This document shows, piece after piece, positions 7,898-16,989 of a stretch of 64,000 nt of DNA; position 1 is the first letter of the stretch; every line of letters begins with the position of its first letter. The notes beneath the pieces are model-generated. The model was not told where the DNA came from, did not search any database, and saw only the letters and a list, made by a program, of their open reading frames with translations. This DNA is from Pelagirhabdus alkalitolerans. Lineage in GTDB: Bacteria > Bacillota > Bacilli > Bacillales > Amphibacillaceae. The DNA lies in assembly GCF_900096905.1 (NCBI RefSeq), contig NZ_FMYI01000007.1, positions 57,651-121,650 of the forward strand. The letters are read 5' to 3'. A program made the position numbers and the translations under genes.

Positions 7898-9019
7898 ATG
7901 ACATTAGAACGGGTTGCACCAACATTCACACAACAATGGACAGAACAAGGATTTACAGATTTAACGACGATTCAACAAAAAGTCATGCCACAATTATCAC
8001 GTGGCGAAGATGTCTTATATACAGCACCAACAGGAAGTGGCAAGACACTTGCTTATTTACTACCGGCCTTAGAGAAAATTGATATAAGTCAAAAACAGAT
8101 GCAAGTCTTAATCTTGGCCTCATCACATGAATTGGTCATGCAAATTCAGGAAGTGATCCGTGATTTCACGAACAATTCCGATATGGTGTCACAAGCATTA
8201 ATTGGTGGTGCGAACATTAAACGCCAAATTGAAAAATTGAAGAAAAAGCCGCATATTGTGGTTGGAACACCAGGACGCATTTTGGAGTTAATCGACCGAA
8301 AAAAATTAAAAGTTCATCAAGTGAACACGATGATTTTAGATGAAGCGGATCAGCTTTTTGTCCCAGAACATGAGCCTACGATTGAAATGATTATTAAGCA
8401 TACACCAAAACAAAAACAGTTTGTCATGACAACAGCAACTTATTCTGACGTTTTGTCTGAAAAAGCGAAAGAATTTATGACAGCGCCTCAAGAAATAACG
8501 GTTGATCGTCATGATGAAGTGCTGCCAGATTTAGCACATGGCTACATCGTTACCCCATCTAGAGAGAAAGTGGATCGCTTACGTCAAGTGATTAGACACG
8601 AAGCGAGTCAGCCACTTGTCTTTTTTAATGATATTGGGTCGTTAAACGTCGCTGAGGAAAAACTTTTATATCATAACTTAACTGTTAAATCATTGCATGG
8701 TGATGTGGATAAGCAAAAGCGTGAACAGGCCATTCGTGAATTTAGGCAAGGAAAGCTTGATGCTCTACTTGCGACTGATGTGGCTGCACGAGGACTTGAT
8801 ATTAAGGGGTTAACATTAGTTATTGCGATGGATGTACCTAAACAAGTTGATCAGTACTTAAACCGATCTGGACGTACCGGTCGATTAGGATCAGACGGTG
8901 GAGAGGTGTTATCCATCCTCAATCAATCTGAACGTGATGAATTGAAGAAGAAATTAAAATCGCAAGACTTTATATTGACAGAATATACTTTGGAACGTGG
9001 GAAACGAAAACAAGTATAA
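7898..9019 (+). CDS. yfmL: DEAD-box RNA helicase, YfmL-like
   Basis: 373-residue ATP-dependent RNA helicase with a Q-motif (FTDLTTIQQ), Walker A APTGSGKT, DEAD box ILDEADQLF and motif VI NRSGRTGRLG. Length and lack of a C-terminal extension match B. subtilis YfmL (376 aa), a helicase linked to 50S ribosome assembly and cold growth. Motif III is TAT instead of the usual SAT. It begins 16 bases after the P-II gene with its own AAGGAG site and ends at a strong terminator, so it may be read through from the DUF1538 operon. Confidence 0.88.
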   Translation: MTLERVAPTFTQQWTEQGFTDLTTIQQKVMPQLSRGEDVLYTAPTGSGKTLAYLLPALEKIDISQKQMQVLILASSHELVMQIQEVIRDFTNNSDMVSQALIGGANIKRQIEKLKKKPHIVVGTPGRILELIDRKKLKVHQVNTMILDEADQLFVPEHEPTIEMIIKHTPKQKQFVMTTATYSDVLSEKAKEFMTAPQEITVDRHDEVLPDLAHGYIVTPSREKVDRLRQVIRHEASQPLVFFNDIGSLNVAEEKLLYHNLTVKSLHGDVDKQKREQAIREFRQGKLDALLATDVAARGLDIKGLTLVIAMDVPKQVDQYLNRSGRTGRLGSDGGEVLSILNQSERDELKKKLKSQDFILTEYTLERGKRKQV

Positions 9020-9028
9020 AGAAATGAA

Positions 9029-9069
9029 ACGGGCGCGCTACTCTAATTTAGAGTAACACGCCCGTTTTT
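9029..9069 (+). terminator. Rho-independent terminator after the helicase
   Basis: Stem ACGGGCG...CGCCCGT with an inner TACTCTAA/TTAGAGTA stem and a T-run. It also sits at the 3' end of the convergent hemolysin III gene. Confidence 0.85.
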
Positions 9070-9073
9070 ATTG

Positions 9074-9718
9074 TTAGTGCGGAAGTAAATAGATGATCAC
9101 ACAGAAGAAATGGGTGATCGTTGCTGCTAAAACGAAAAGGTGCCAAATCATATGGTGGAATTTAAAGCCACGCCAAACATAAAAGACAGCGCCAAACGTG
9201 TAAAGAATACCACCAACGACTAGCATAATAATGCCTTCTCTTGCTAAATTGGCAACGAGTGTTGGCCACGTGAAAATAATGAGCCAACCCATAATGATGT
9301 ACAGGATTGTAGAGATAAAAACAAAGTCACGAACGAAAAATACTTTAAAGATCGTACCACCGATCGCTAATGCCCAAACGATGCCAAAAAGCGTCCAGCC
9401 AACTGGTCCTCTGACGACTGTTAATAGAAAAGGGGTGTATGAGCCTGCGATGAAGAAATAAATAGATGAATGATCTAATATTTCAAAGATCGATTTTCCT
9501 TTTCCTTCAGGCAAACTATGTAAAAGGGTCGATGAAGTATATAAAAAAAACATTGTAATGCCATAGATTGTAAAACTGACAATGTGCCAAGCATTCCCGT
9601 GTAGTGAAGAAAATACGATTAAAAACACTAAAGCAACAACACTAAACAACATCCCCACGCCATGCGTGATGGCATTGGCAATTTCTTCTCCTAATGTAAA
9701 ACGGTGTGTCTTTCCCAT
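9074..9718 (-). CDS. Hemolysin III / PAQR family membrane protein
   Basis: 214 residues with seven predicted membrane segments and the family pattern: EEIANAITHGVGMLFS at the N-terminus, LLHSLPEG after the second segment, HSSIYFFIAGSYTPFLL and the C-terminal WHLFVLAATITHFF. The conserved Ser and His residues form the zinc site of PAQR-type hydrolases. B. subtilis YplQ is the likely counterpart. The physiological substrate in bacteria is unknown; the family name comes from a haemolytic phenotype in heterologous tests. Confidence 0.9.
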   Translation of the reverse strand: MGKTHRFTLGEEIANAITHGVGMLFSVVALVFLIVFSSLHGNAWHIVSFTIYGITMFFLYTSSTLLHSLPEGKGKSIFEILDHSSIYFFIAGSYTPFLLTVVRGPVGWTLFGIVWALAIGGTIFKVFFVRDFVFISTILYIIMGWLIIFTWPTLVANLAREGIIMLVVGGILYTFGAVFYVWRGFKFHHMIWHLFVLAATITHFFCVIIYLLPH

Positions 9719-9816
9719 GATTATTCCCTCACTTTAAACTCTATACTATCGTTTATTATGCAGTCAATCTAAAAACGATGCAAGTCATATAAAAGATTAA
9801 GAAATTGTAAACTTTG

Positions 9817-9841
9817 ATATAAGTAATTGATTATATAAGTA
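9817..9841 (+). promoter_or_regulatory. Direct repeat ahead of arsR (possible ArsR operator)
   Basis: ATATAAGTA occurs at 9817-9825 and again at 9833-9841, a 16-base period, about 50 bases before the arsR start. ArsR proteins usually bind AT-rich symmetric sites near their own promoter; this is a candidate only. Confidence 0.4.
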
Positions 9842-9888
9842 AAATGTTATATGATTTTTTTAGACGATTGATTAAGGAGGATGAAGAG

Positions 9889-10245
9889 ATGGAGAAAACG
9901 ATCATTTCGATTGAAGAAACGACGGCACTTCTGAAGTTGTTAAGTGATAAAACACGGTTAACGATGTTAAAGCTTTTGGAATCCGATGAATGCTGCGTTT
10001 GTGAATTTGTTGAACTGTTTCAAATGTCACAACCGGCGATTAGTCAACATTTAAAAAAACTCCGTTCAGCTAGTGTCGTTAATGAAACAAGAAGAGGGCA
10101 ATGGGTGTTTTACTCATTGAACGATCAACATCCGATGTATCCATTAATTCAATCGATTTTGTCTGAAGTCGAAAGTCAAGATGATAAGGTGCAACATTTA
10201 ATCGAGTCCGGCACGCGTGTGACGTGTTGTGTGGATCCAAAATAA
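9889..10245 (+). CDS. arsR: ArsR family metalloregulator
   Basis: 118-residue winged-helix repressor that releases DNA when it binds arsenite. The recognition region contains QMSQPAISQHLKKLRSASVV, and Cys35, Cys36 and Cys38 (DECCVCEFVELF) lie in the position of the ELCVCDL arsenic-binding motif; a second CC pair is near the C-terminus. The start is set by AAGGAGG eight bases ahead of ATG 9889; an upstream ATG at 9844 is less likely. First gene of arsR-arsC-acr3. Confidence 0.93.
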   Translation: MEKTIISIEETTALLKLLSDKTRLTMLKLLESDECCVCEFVELFQMSQPAISQHLKKLRSASVVNETRRGQWVFYSLNDQHPMYPLIQSILSEVESQDDKVQHLIESGTRVTCCVDPK

Positions 10246-10257
10246 GGGGGAGCAAAA

Positions 10258-10677
10258 ATGGAGAAAAAATTGATTTATTTTTTATGTACAGGTAATTCTT
10301 GTCGCAGTCAGATGGCAGAGGGATTTGCGAAAAAGCACTTGTCTGATGAATGGGAAGTAAAAAGTGCAGGAATTGAAGCACATGGCCTTAATCCAAAAGC
10401 TGTTGAGGCGATGAAAGAAGTCGATATTGATATTAGTAACCAAGAATCGTCAATGATCGATATGGATTTGTTAAATCAAGCAACACTTGCTGTGACATTA
10501 TGTGGTGATGCAAAAGATAAATGTCCAATGACGCCTCCTGAGGTCAAGCGTGATCATTGGGGATTTGATGATCCAGCACGCGCTACAGGTACAGAGCAAG
10601 AGCAGTGGGCAGTGTTTAGACGTGTGCGTGATGAAATTGAAGCACGCATTTTAAGATTTAAAGAAACGGGCGAATAA
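10258..10677 (+). CDS. arsC: Arsenate reductase, thioredoxin-coupled
   Basis: 139-residue low-molecular-weight-phosphatase-like reductase that turns arsenate into arsenite for export. The catalytic loop CTGNSCRS has Cys10 and Cys15, and the redox pair Cys82 and Cys89 (LCGDAKDKC) sits exactly as in plasmid pI258 ArsC, so electron supply by thioredoxin is expected. It lies 12 bases after arsR with its own AAGGGGG site. Confidence 0.95.
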   Translation: MEKKLIYFLCTGNSCRSQMAEGFAKKHLSDEWEVKSAGIEAHGLNPKAVEAMKEVDIDISNQESSMIDMDLLNQATLAVTLCGDAKDKCPMTPPEVKRDHWGFDDPARATGTEQEQWAVFRRVRDEIEARILRFKETGE

Positions 10678-10698
10678 CCAAAAAGAAGGGGTGCAAGT

Positions 10699-11757
10699 AT
10701 GAGCGAAACAAAAAATACAGGGATTAGCTTTTTTGAACGCTATTTAACCGTTTGGGTTTTATTATGTATGGTCGGTGGCGTTTTTATTTCTCAAGTATTT
10801 CCGGGTGTTGCTGAATTTTTATCTCAATTTGAATATGCAGAAATTTCAATCCCGATTGCGATCTTAATTTGGGTGATGATTTATCCAATGATGATGAAGG
10901 TTGATTTTCAAAGTGTGAAGCATGTGAGTCGTGATCGAAAAGGGTTATATGTGACATGGGTTGTTAACTGGCTCATTAAGCCATTTACAATGTATGGCAT
11001 TGCTTATTTCTTTTTCTATGTTGTGTTTAGTCCATTTATTTCTGAATCTTTAGCACAAGATTATGTGGCTGGAGCGGTCATTTTAGGGGCTGCACCTTGT
11101 ACAGCGATGGTCTTTGTTTGGAGTCATTTAACAAAAGGAAATCCAGCGTATACGGTTGTTCAAGTTGCGACAAACGACTTAATCGTTTTATTTGCGTATA
11201 CACCTATTGTTGCTTTTTTATTAGGGGTCACAGGAATTACCGTGCCATGGGATACACTTATTTTATCGATCGTATTATTTGTGGTGGTTCCACTTGTTGC
11301 TGGTTTACTTACGCGTATGCACCTTGTTAATAAGAAGGGGACTGAGTATTTCGAAAAGCAATTTTTACCTAAATTTGATAATACGACAACATCTGGACTA
11401 TTATTGACGTTACTCATTATCTTTATTTTCCAAGGCAATACGATTATGGATAATACGGCGCATATCGCGTTAATAGGTGTACCATTAATTATTCAAACGT
11501 TTTTCATTTTCTTTATTGCATATTTTGCCTCGAAAAAAATGCGTTTAAGTCACGATGTAGCAGCACCGGCTGCTATGATCGGTGCGTCCAACTTTTTCGA
11601 GTTGTCCGTTGCCGTTGCCATTGCGTTATTTGGAGTCGCATCTCCTGTTGCACTGGCAGTAACAGTCGGTATTATCGTCGAAGTACCGGTTATGCTCGGG
11701 CTTGTAAAAATCGCAAACGAGACCAAGAGTTGGTTTCCTAAAAAGTCTATGAACTGA
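10699..11757 (+). CDS. acr3: Arsenite efflux pump, ACR3 family
   Basis: 352-residue membrane protein of the bile/arsenite/riboflavin transporter superfamily with about ten membrane segments. It has the conserved cysteine of ACR3 pumps in ILGAAPCTAMVFVWSHLTKG (Cys134) and the C-terminal GASNFFELSVAVAIALFG. It expels arsenite using the proton motive force. It is often labelled arsB, but it belongs to the Acr3 type. It ends the ars operon at a terminator (11763-11792). Confidence 0.94.
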   Translation: MSETKNTGISFFERYLTVWVLLCMVGGVFISQVFPGVAEFLSQFEYAEISIPIAILIWVMIYPMMMKVDFQSVKHVSRDRKGLYVTWVVNWLIKPFTMYGIAYFFFYVVFSPFISESLAQDYVAGAVILGAAPCTAMVFVWSHLTKGNPAYTVVQVATNDLIVLFAYTPIVAFLLGVTGITVPWDTLILSIVLFVVVPLVAGLLTRMHLVNKKGTEYFEKQFLPKFDNTTTSGLLLTLLIIFIFQGNTIMDNTAHIALIGVPLIIQTFFIFFIAYFASKKMRLSHDVAAPAAMIGASNFFELSVAVAIALFGVASPVALAVTVGIIVEVPVMLGLVKIANETKSWFPKKSMN

Positions 11758-11762
11758 TACAG

Positions 11763-11792
11763 AAAAAGGGTCGCAAAGAGCGATCCTTTTTT
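11763..11792 (+). terminator. Terminator of the ars operon
   Basis: AAAAAGGGTCGC / GCGATCCTTTTT hairpin with a 5-base loop and T-run. Confidence 0.85.
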
Positions 11793-11943
11793 GGTGCAAA
11801 AGTATGAAAATTTTTAATTATTCGTCTATTTGCATTTCCCTTTAAATTTGGATGAGTAGTACTTATAATGGTTGAGATTCTAACTTGATTTAGGTGGAAT
11901 TATCAGAAAAATAAAATTTTTATATGTGAAGGGGAGTTTTTTT

Positions 11944-13470
11944 ATGTCTGAAAAAAGAAAGGGTTTTTTTCAACGCTTTCTCGATATAGTTGAAAGAGGT
12001 GGAAACCGTCTACCTCATCCCGTGACGCTATTTGCGATTTTGTCATTGCTTGTCATTGTCGCCTCAGCCATTGTCGCAGCAACGGGTCTTGAGGTTGAGC
12101 ATCCGGGTGAAGCGGGTGAAATGATCTCTGCAAATAGTTTGTTAACTCGTGATGGTGTTCAGTATTTATTCACATCAATGGTTGATAATTTTATTAACTT
12201 CGCACCACTTGGTGTTGTACTAGCTAGTATGTTAGGGATTGGACTAGCAGAGCGTACTGGCCTAATTAGTGCCTTGTTGCGTGGCTTTGTTATGTCTGTT
12301 CCAAAACCATTGATTACGGGTGGTCTTGTATTTGCAGGTATTATGTCCAGTTTGGCATCTGATGCTGGATATGTTGTTTTACCGCCACTTGGTGCTGTCA
12401 TCTTTATTGCGATTGGACGACATCCCGTAGCAGGTATTGCGGCTGCTTTTGCGGGTGTGTCTGCAGGATTTAGTGCGAATTTGTTATTGTCATCACTTGA
12501 TCCGATGCTTGGTAATATTACGATGGATGCAGCGAGCATTATTAATCCAGCATATGCTGATCAGATGAATATTGCGATGAACTATTACTTTGTTTTTGCA
12601 TCTGTGTTCCTTTTAACACTTGTCGGTGCTTTTGTCACAGAAAGAATTGTTGAGCCTCGTTTAGGTGAGTATAAGGGAGGATCTACTGAAGATGTTACGG
12701 GTCTTACGACAATGGAGAAGAAAGGTTTATTGTATGCAGGACTCGCAACACTTGTAACGCTTGTTGCGATTGGTTTACTCGTTGTGCCATCTAATGGTCT
12801 CTTAAGAGCAGATGACGGTGGTGTTGTAGATTCACCATTTATGGCGTCACTTGTTCCGGTCATTATGATTGTCTTTTTCATCCCAGGTCTTGTTTACGGT
12901 AAAGTAATGGGTGTTATTAATAGTGACCGAGATATGGCGAATCAGTTGTCAGATACGATGGCATCAATGGGGATGTTTATCGTCTTAGCCTTCACAGCAG
13001 GTCAGTTTGTCGCTTATTTTGCTGAGTCAAATTTAGGTTTATTAATTGGCGTTTTAGGCGCTGAATTTTTAGATTCAATTAATATGGGTGGCATTCCGCT
13101 GATTGTAACATTTATTCTAGTATCGGGTGTGATCAATTTATTTATCGGTAGTGCATCAGCGAAGTGGGCCATGATGGCGCCAGTCTTTGTTCCGATTATG
13201 ATGCAACAAGGATATTCACCGGAACTAACGCAAATGGCATATCGTATTGCGGACTCAACGACGAATATTATTTCACCTTTAATGCCTTATTTTGCGATGA
13301 TTATTGTGTTTGTTCAGAAATATGATAAGAAAATGGGAATTGGAACGTTGATCTCAACGATGTTCCCGTACACCGTGTTCTTTACGATTACGTGGATTTT
13401 GATGTTGGTTGTCTGGATGTTAACGGGACTTGATCTTGGACCAGGTTCACCAATTGAATATATGATGTAA
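11944..13470 (+). CDS. AbgT family transporter (p-aminobenzoyl-glutamate type)
   Basis: 508-residue membrane protein with the family motifs ERGGNRLPHPVTLFAIL, LASDAGYVVLPPLGAVIF and GSASAKWAMMAPVFVPIMMQ. Characterised members import p-aminobenzoyl-glutamate or export sulfonamides/folate breakdown products; the substrate here is undetermined. The start at ATG 11944 is chosen because GAAGGGGAG lies just ahead; an in-frame GTG at 11926 overlaps that site. It stands alone, with no abgAB hydrolase genes near. Confidence 0.9.
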   Translation: MSEKRKGFFQRFLDIVERGGNRLPHPVTLFAILSLLVIVASAIVAATGLEVEHPGEAGEMISANSLLTRDGVQYLFTSMVDNFINFAPLGVVLASMLGIGLAERTGLISALLRGFVMSVPKPLITGGLVFAGIMSSLASDAGYVVLPPLGAVIFIAIGRHPVAGIAAAFAGVSAGFSANLLLSSLDPMLGNITMDAASIINPAYADQMNIAMNYYFVFASVFLLTLVGAFVTERIVEPRLGEYKGGSTEDVTGLTTMEKKGLLYAGLATLVTLVAIGLLVVPSNGLLRADDGGVVDSPFMASLVPVIMIVFFIPGLVYGKVMGVINSDRDMANQLSDTMASMGMFIVLAFTAGQFVAYFAESNLGLLIGVLGAEFLDSINMGGIPLIVTFILVSGVINLFIGSASAKWAMMAPVFVPIMMQQGYSPELTQMAYRIADSTTNIISPLMPYFAMIIVFVQKYDKKMGIGTLISTMFPYTVFFTITWILMLVVWMLTGLDLGPGSPIEYMM

Positions 13471-13480
13471 TTCGTGTGAA

Positions 13481-13600
13481 AAGCACACAAATTCGAAATT
13501 TCGAACACAAATTCCGAAAAAAGCACACAAATTAAAATTTTCGAACACAAATCAAGAAAATAACACACAAATTTTAAAAATTTAACACAAATCCAATCAA
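13481..13600. repeat. Six-copy tandem repeat of exactly 20 bases
   Basis: Units begin at 13481, 13501, 13521, 13541, 13561 and 13581, each with the constant part ACACAAAT. Units alternate between a GCACACAAATT and a GAACACAAAT form, giving a 40-base higher-order period; the remainder is A/T-rich. It lies between the AbgT gene and a terminator. Confidence 0.9.
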
Positions 13601-13637
13601 AAGCAGACCCTAAAAGCAAAGAGGCGTCTGCTTTTTT
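13599..13637 (+). terminator. Terminator after the tandem repeat
   Basis: AAAAGCAGACCC and GGCGTCTGCTTTTTT form the stem, followed by a T-run. It probably ends the AbgT transcript, which therefore includes the tandem repeat. Confidence 0.7.
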
Positions 13638-13690
13638 GATCATTTCGTGGTATACTCGCGATAAGTCTAAACTAGAAACGGAGCTCAACT

Positions 13691-15130
13691 ATGACATTAT
13701 TTAAAGACTACGCACTCTCACCGAAGATTATCCGGGCTTTGGATGATTTAAATTTAATTATTCCAACTGATGTTCAGCACGAAACATTACCACATCTTTT
13801 AAACCATCAAGACGTACTGGTCAAATCTCAAACAGGAAGCGGGAAAACAGCTGCCTTTTTGATTCCAGTGATCGAGCACCTCGAATGGGAAGAAAAGAAA
13901 CCTCAAAGTCTTATTTTAGCCCCAACCCGTGAATTAGCGCATCAAATTGCAGAAGAAGCGAGTCTCATCGGTCGTCATAAGCGGATTAAAGCGATTGAAA
14001 TTGTCGGAAAGCAACCGTTTAAAAAACAAAAGGTTGCCCTATCTCAAAAACAACACATCATCGTCGCGACACCCGGTCGACTTTTGGATCATATTCAAAA
14101 AGAAACGATAGATTTAAGTGCGATCAATTGCTTGATCATTGATGAAGCAGATCGTCTGTTTGATATGGGCTTTTTTGATCAAGTGTATGATATTTTAGAA
14201 CACATTCCGAAAACGAGAGTGACGGGTCTATTTTCAGCGACGTTATCACACGAGATTAATGAGTTAGCAAGTGCACATATGAAAGAGCCAACTCAGATTG
14301 AGATGACACCTGATACGCTCGTGGCTGACCGAGTTGATCATTTCTTAGTGTCTGTTGATGAGAAGGATCGAACTGAGCAATTAATCAATACGTTAATTGT
14401 TGAAAATCCGACATCAGCACTCGTTTTCTGTCAGACAAAACGACGAGTCGATCAAGTGTATACTGAGCTAAAACGTGAAGGGTATCCGGTGGGAAAGATT
14501 CACGGTGATTTAACACAAGAAGAGCGTTTTTCCATTATGGATCAATTTAAAAACCATCAAGTTCGCTATCTAATTGCAACAGACGTGGCAGCTAGAGGCA
14601 TTGATGTCGATGAATTGTCGTTAATTGTGAATCTAGATATACCGGAAGAGGTGGCAAGTTATGTCCACCGAATAGGTAGAACGGGACGAAAAGATCAAAA
14701 GGGACGTGCCATCACATTTGTCAGTGAGAAAGACCGCGGTCAAATTGCACAGATTGAAGTGTATATTTCACAATCCATTGAACAAAGACGTTTACCTTCA
14801 GAAAAAGAGGTTAACAAGCACCGAGCTGCACATATGGAAAAATTAAATCAGTCTGTCGATACACAACCCGATCGAACTGAAAAAATGGATGCCTCGATTA
14901 CCAAATTATATTTTAATGGCGGCAAACAGAAAAAACTGAGAGCAGGCGATTTCGTTGGTGCCATTACATCCATTCCATCAGTGTCAGCGGATGATATTGG
15001 TGTCATTTCAATCATGGATCGTCACACGTTTGTTGATATTTTAAACGATAAAGGTGATCACGTGATGGAAGCAATGAAATCAATACCAGTTAAGGGCAAG
15101 CAATTGAAAGTATATGTTGCAAATGATTAA
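13691..15130 (+). CDS. dbpA: DEAD-box RNA helicase DbpA (YxiN type)
   Basis: 479 residues, the same length as B. subtilis DbpA/YxiN. The helicase core (about 1-370) has SQTGSGKTAAF, IIDEADRLFDMGFFDQ, SAT and HRIGRTGRKDQKG. The C-terminal domain (about 400-479, TKLYFNGGKQKKLRAGDFVG onward) is the RNA-recognition domain that in this family binds hairpin 92 of 23S rRNA, targeting the enzyme to 50S assembly. GGAG precedes the ATG. Confidence 0.95.
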   Translation: MTLFKDYALSPKIIRALDDLNLIIPTDVQHETLPHLLNHQDVLVKSQTGSGKTAAFLIPVIEHLEWEEKKPQSLILAPTRELAHQIAEEASLIGRHKRIKAIEIVGKQPFKKQKVALSQKQHIIVATPGRLLDHIQKETIDLSAINCLIIDEADRLFDMGFFDQVYDILEHIPKTRVTGLFSATLSHEINELASAHMKEPTQIEMTPDTLVADRVDHFLVSVDEKDRTEQLINTLIVENPTSALVFCQTKRRVDQVYTELKREGYPVGKIHGDLTQEERFSIMDQFKNHQVRYLIATDVAARGIDVDELSLIVNLDIPEEVASYVHRIGRTGRKDQKGRAITFVSEKDRGQIAQIEVYISQSIEQRRLPSEKEVNKHRAAHMEKLNQSVDTQPDRTEKMDASITKLYFNGGKQKKLRAGDFVGAITSIPSVSADDIGVISIMDRHTFVDILNDKGDHVMEAMKSIPVKGKQLKVYVAND

Positions 15131-15149
15131 GCTAAAAGGTTGAAAATAT

Positions 15150-15165
15150 ATACCCCCAGTGGTAC
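15150..15165 (+). promoter_or_regulatory. Possible CsoR/CstR-like operator before the CoA-disulfide reductase
   Basis: ATACCCCCAGTGGTAC is a C-rich/G-rich imperfect palindrome resembling sites of the CsoR/CstR repressor family, which often control persulfide-handling genes such as the one downstream. Confidence 0.35.
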
Positions 15166-15223
15166 AATAATTGTTGTGAAATCAATCACGTAGATAAAGA
15201 CAATTATTCAGGGGGCAATCAAT

Positions 15224-16918
15224 ATGAGTAAACGTATTTTAGTTGTTGGTGGTGTCGCAGGTGGTGCATCTGTTGCCGCTCGTGTTCGCCGATTAGATGA
15301 AGATGCAGAAGTGGTGATGTTTGAGCGTGGTCCGCACGTTTCATTTTCCAACTGTGCATTACCTTATCATTTAAGTGGCCAAATTGAACAAAGTGACGAT
15401 TTAGTTTTGATGAATCCAACGATTTTTCAGACGCAATATAATATCGATGCACGTGTTCATTCAGAAGTCGTTAAGATCGATCCTGAAAAGAAACAGATTG
15501 ATGTTAAACACGTCCAAACAGGAGAAATCACGCAAGAAGCTTATGATAAATTAGTGTTATCACCGGGTGCAAGTCCAATCGTGCCACCACTTCCAGGTGT
15601 TGATCACAATCATGTCTTCACCGTTCGAAATGTGGTTGATATTGATCGGTTAAACAAGTTTGTTCAAAACGATACGGTTGAAGAAGTTACCGTTGTTGGT
15701 GGTGGATTCATCGGGCTTGAAGTAGCTGAAAATCTAGTCCATGCGGGTAAGAAAGTCACCTTAGTCGAAGCACAAAATCAAGTGATGGCACCATTTGATT
15801 ATGATATGGTTCAAATTTTACACAAAGAAATGTCGGATAAAGGGATTCGTCTTATTTTAGATGACGGTCTTGCTTCAATTGAAGAAGATAAACTCACCTT
15901 ACAATCTGGAACAGAAATTCCATCGCAAGCTGTCGTGATGTCAATTGGTGTTCGTCCTGAGACAAATTTAGCAAAAGATGCCGGTCTTGAAATTGGAAAA
16001 ACAGGCAGTATTAAAGTCGATCATCATTACTTGACGAGTGACCCGCACATTTATGCTGTTGGGGATGCGATTGAAGTCCACCATAAATTGACGCACCAAA
16101 AGACACGCCTCGCACTAGCAGGCCCAGCACAACGTCAGGCTCGTGCAGCGGCTGGTCATATTTATGGTCTGCCATCACGAAACACAGGTGTCATTGGTTC
16201 ATCTGTCGTGAAAATATTTGATATGAATGCGGCCTCGACGGGTTTGAATGAACGTATGCTCAAATCGCTCGACTATGATTACGATGTGGCGTACGTGATT
16301 CCATCTGATAAAGTCGGGATTATGCCAGGTGCGAATCAACTTCATTTTAAATTGTTGTTTGAAGTGCCAAGTGGCCGAATTTTAGGTGCTCAAGCGATTG
16401 GTAAAGGAAATGTTGATAAAAGGATTGATGTGATCGCAACGATGATCACGATGAATGGTACGCTAGAAGATTTACAAGAAACAGAGTTAACTTACTCGCC
16501 AGTATTTGGGACAGCGAAAGATGTTGTTAACTTCGCAGCATTAGTTGGATTAAATTTATTAAATGGTCGATACAAACAGGTTAAAGTTGATCAAGTTCGA
16601 GAATTGGTCGAAAATGATGCGTTTATTATTGATGCGAGGGAAAAAGGTGCATACCGAATGGGGCACTTGAAAAACGCACATCACATTCCGTTAAGCGAGT
16701 TCCGTGAGCGTCTTGATGAAATTCCAGAAGATCGACCTGTTTATATTTATTGCCGAAGCGGGCAAACAAGTTATAATATGACACAAGCGCTAACCAATAT
16801 GGGTTATGAAAATGTCTTTAACATATCAGGTTCATTCTTAGGTGTTAGCTACTATGAGTACTTTAATGACCAAGAACAAAACCGTGAACCGATTGTGACG
16901 CGTTATAACTTTAATTAA
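15224..16918 (+). CDS. CoA-disulfide reductase with C-terminal rhodanese domain
   Basis: 564-residue fusion. Residues 1-440 form an FAD/NAD(P)H pyridine-nucleotide-disulfide reductase: VVGGVAGGASVAAR for FAD, the single active cysteine Cys44 in SFSNCALPYHL, and VVGGGFIGLEVAENL for NAD(P)H. Residues about 465-564 form a rhodanese domain with the active loop YCRSGQTSY. Such CoADR-RHD enzymes reduce CoA disulfide, CoA persulfide or polysulfide. AGGGGGC precedes the ATG. Monocistronic, closed by a terminator at 16937-16980. Confidence 0.93.
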   Translation: MSKRILVVGGVAGGASVAARVRRLDEDAEVVMFERGPHVSFSNCALPYHLSGQIEQSDDLVLMNPTIFQTQYNIDARVHSEVVKIDPEKKQIDVKHVQTGEITQEAYDKLVLSPGASPIVPPLPGVDHNHVFTVRNVVDIDRLNKFVQNDTVEEVTVVGGGFIGLEVAENLVHAGKKVTLVEAQNQVMAPFDYDMVQILHKEMSDKGIRLILDDGLASIEEDKLTLQSGTEIPSQAVVMSIGVRPETNLAKDAGLEIGKTGSIKVDHHYLTSDPHIYAVGDAIEVHHKLTHQKTRLALAGPAQRQARAAAGHIYGLPSRNTGVIGSSVVKIFDMNAASTGLNERMLKSLDYDYDVAYVIPSDKVGIMPGANQLHFKLLFEVPSGRILGAQAIGKGNVDKRIDVIATMITMNGTLEDLQETELTYSPVFGTAKDVVNFAALVGLNLLNGRYKQVKVDQVRELVENDAFIIDAREKGAYRMGHLKNAHHIPLSEFRERLDEIPEDRPVYIYCRSGQTSYNMTQALTNMGYENVFNISGSFLGVSYYEYFNDQEQNREPIVTRYNFN

Positions 16919-16936
16919 ATCAAATGAAATTACAAA

Positions 16937-16980
16937 AATAAGCGAATGAAGCCTCCATTTGGGGCATCATTCGCTTATTT
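16937..16980 (+). terminator. Bidirectional terminator between CoADR and the hydrolase
   Basis: AAATAAGCGAATGA...TCATTCGCTTATTT stem with inner GCC/GGC pairs; T-rich on both strands, serving the convergent genes. Confidence 0.85.
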
Positions 16981-16989
16981 ACTTATTAT

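Noticed and set aside
13481..13600. CRISPR array
   Set aside because: Units are contiguous, the filler is A/T-rich rather than unique spacers, unit length is only 20 bases and no cas genes are present.
13314..13688. Minus-strand open frame rich in Cys, Val, Leu across the tandem repeats
   Set aside because: It results from reading the 20-base repeats backwards, overlaps the AbgT coding end, and has no ribosome site; the periodic residues simply mirror the DNA repeat.
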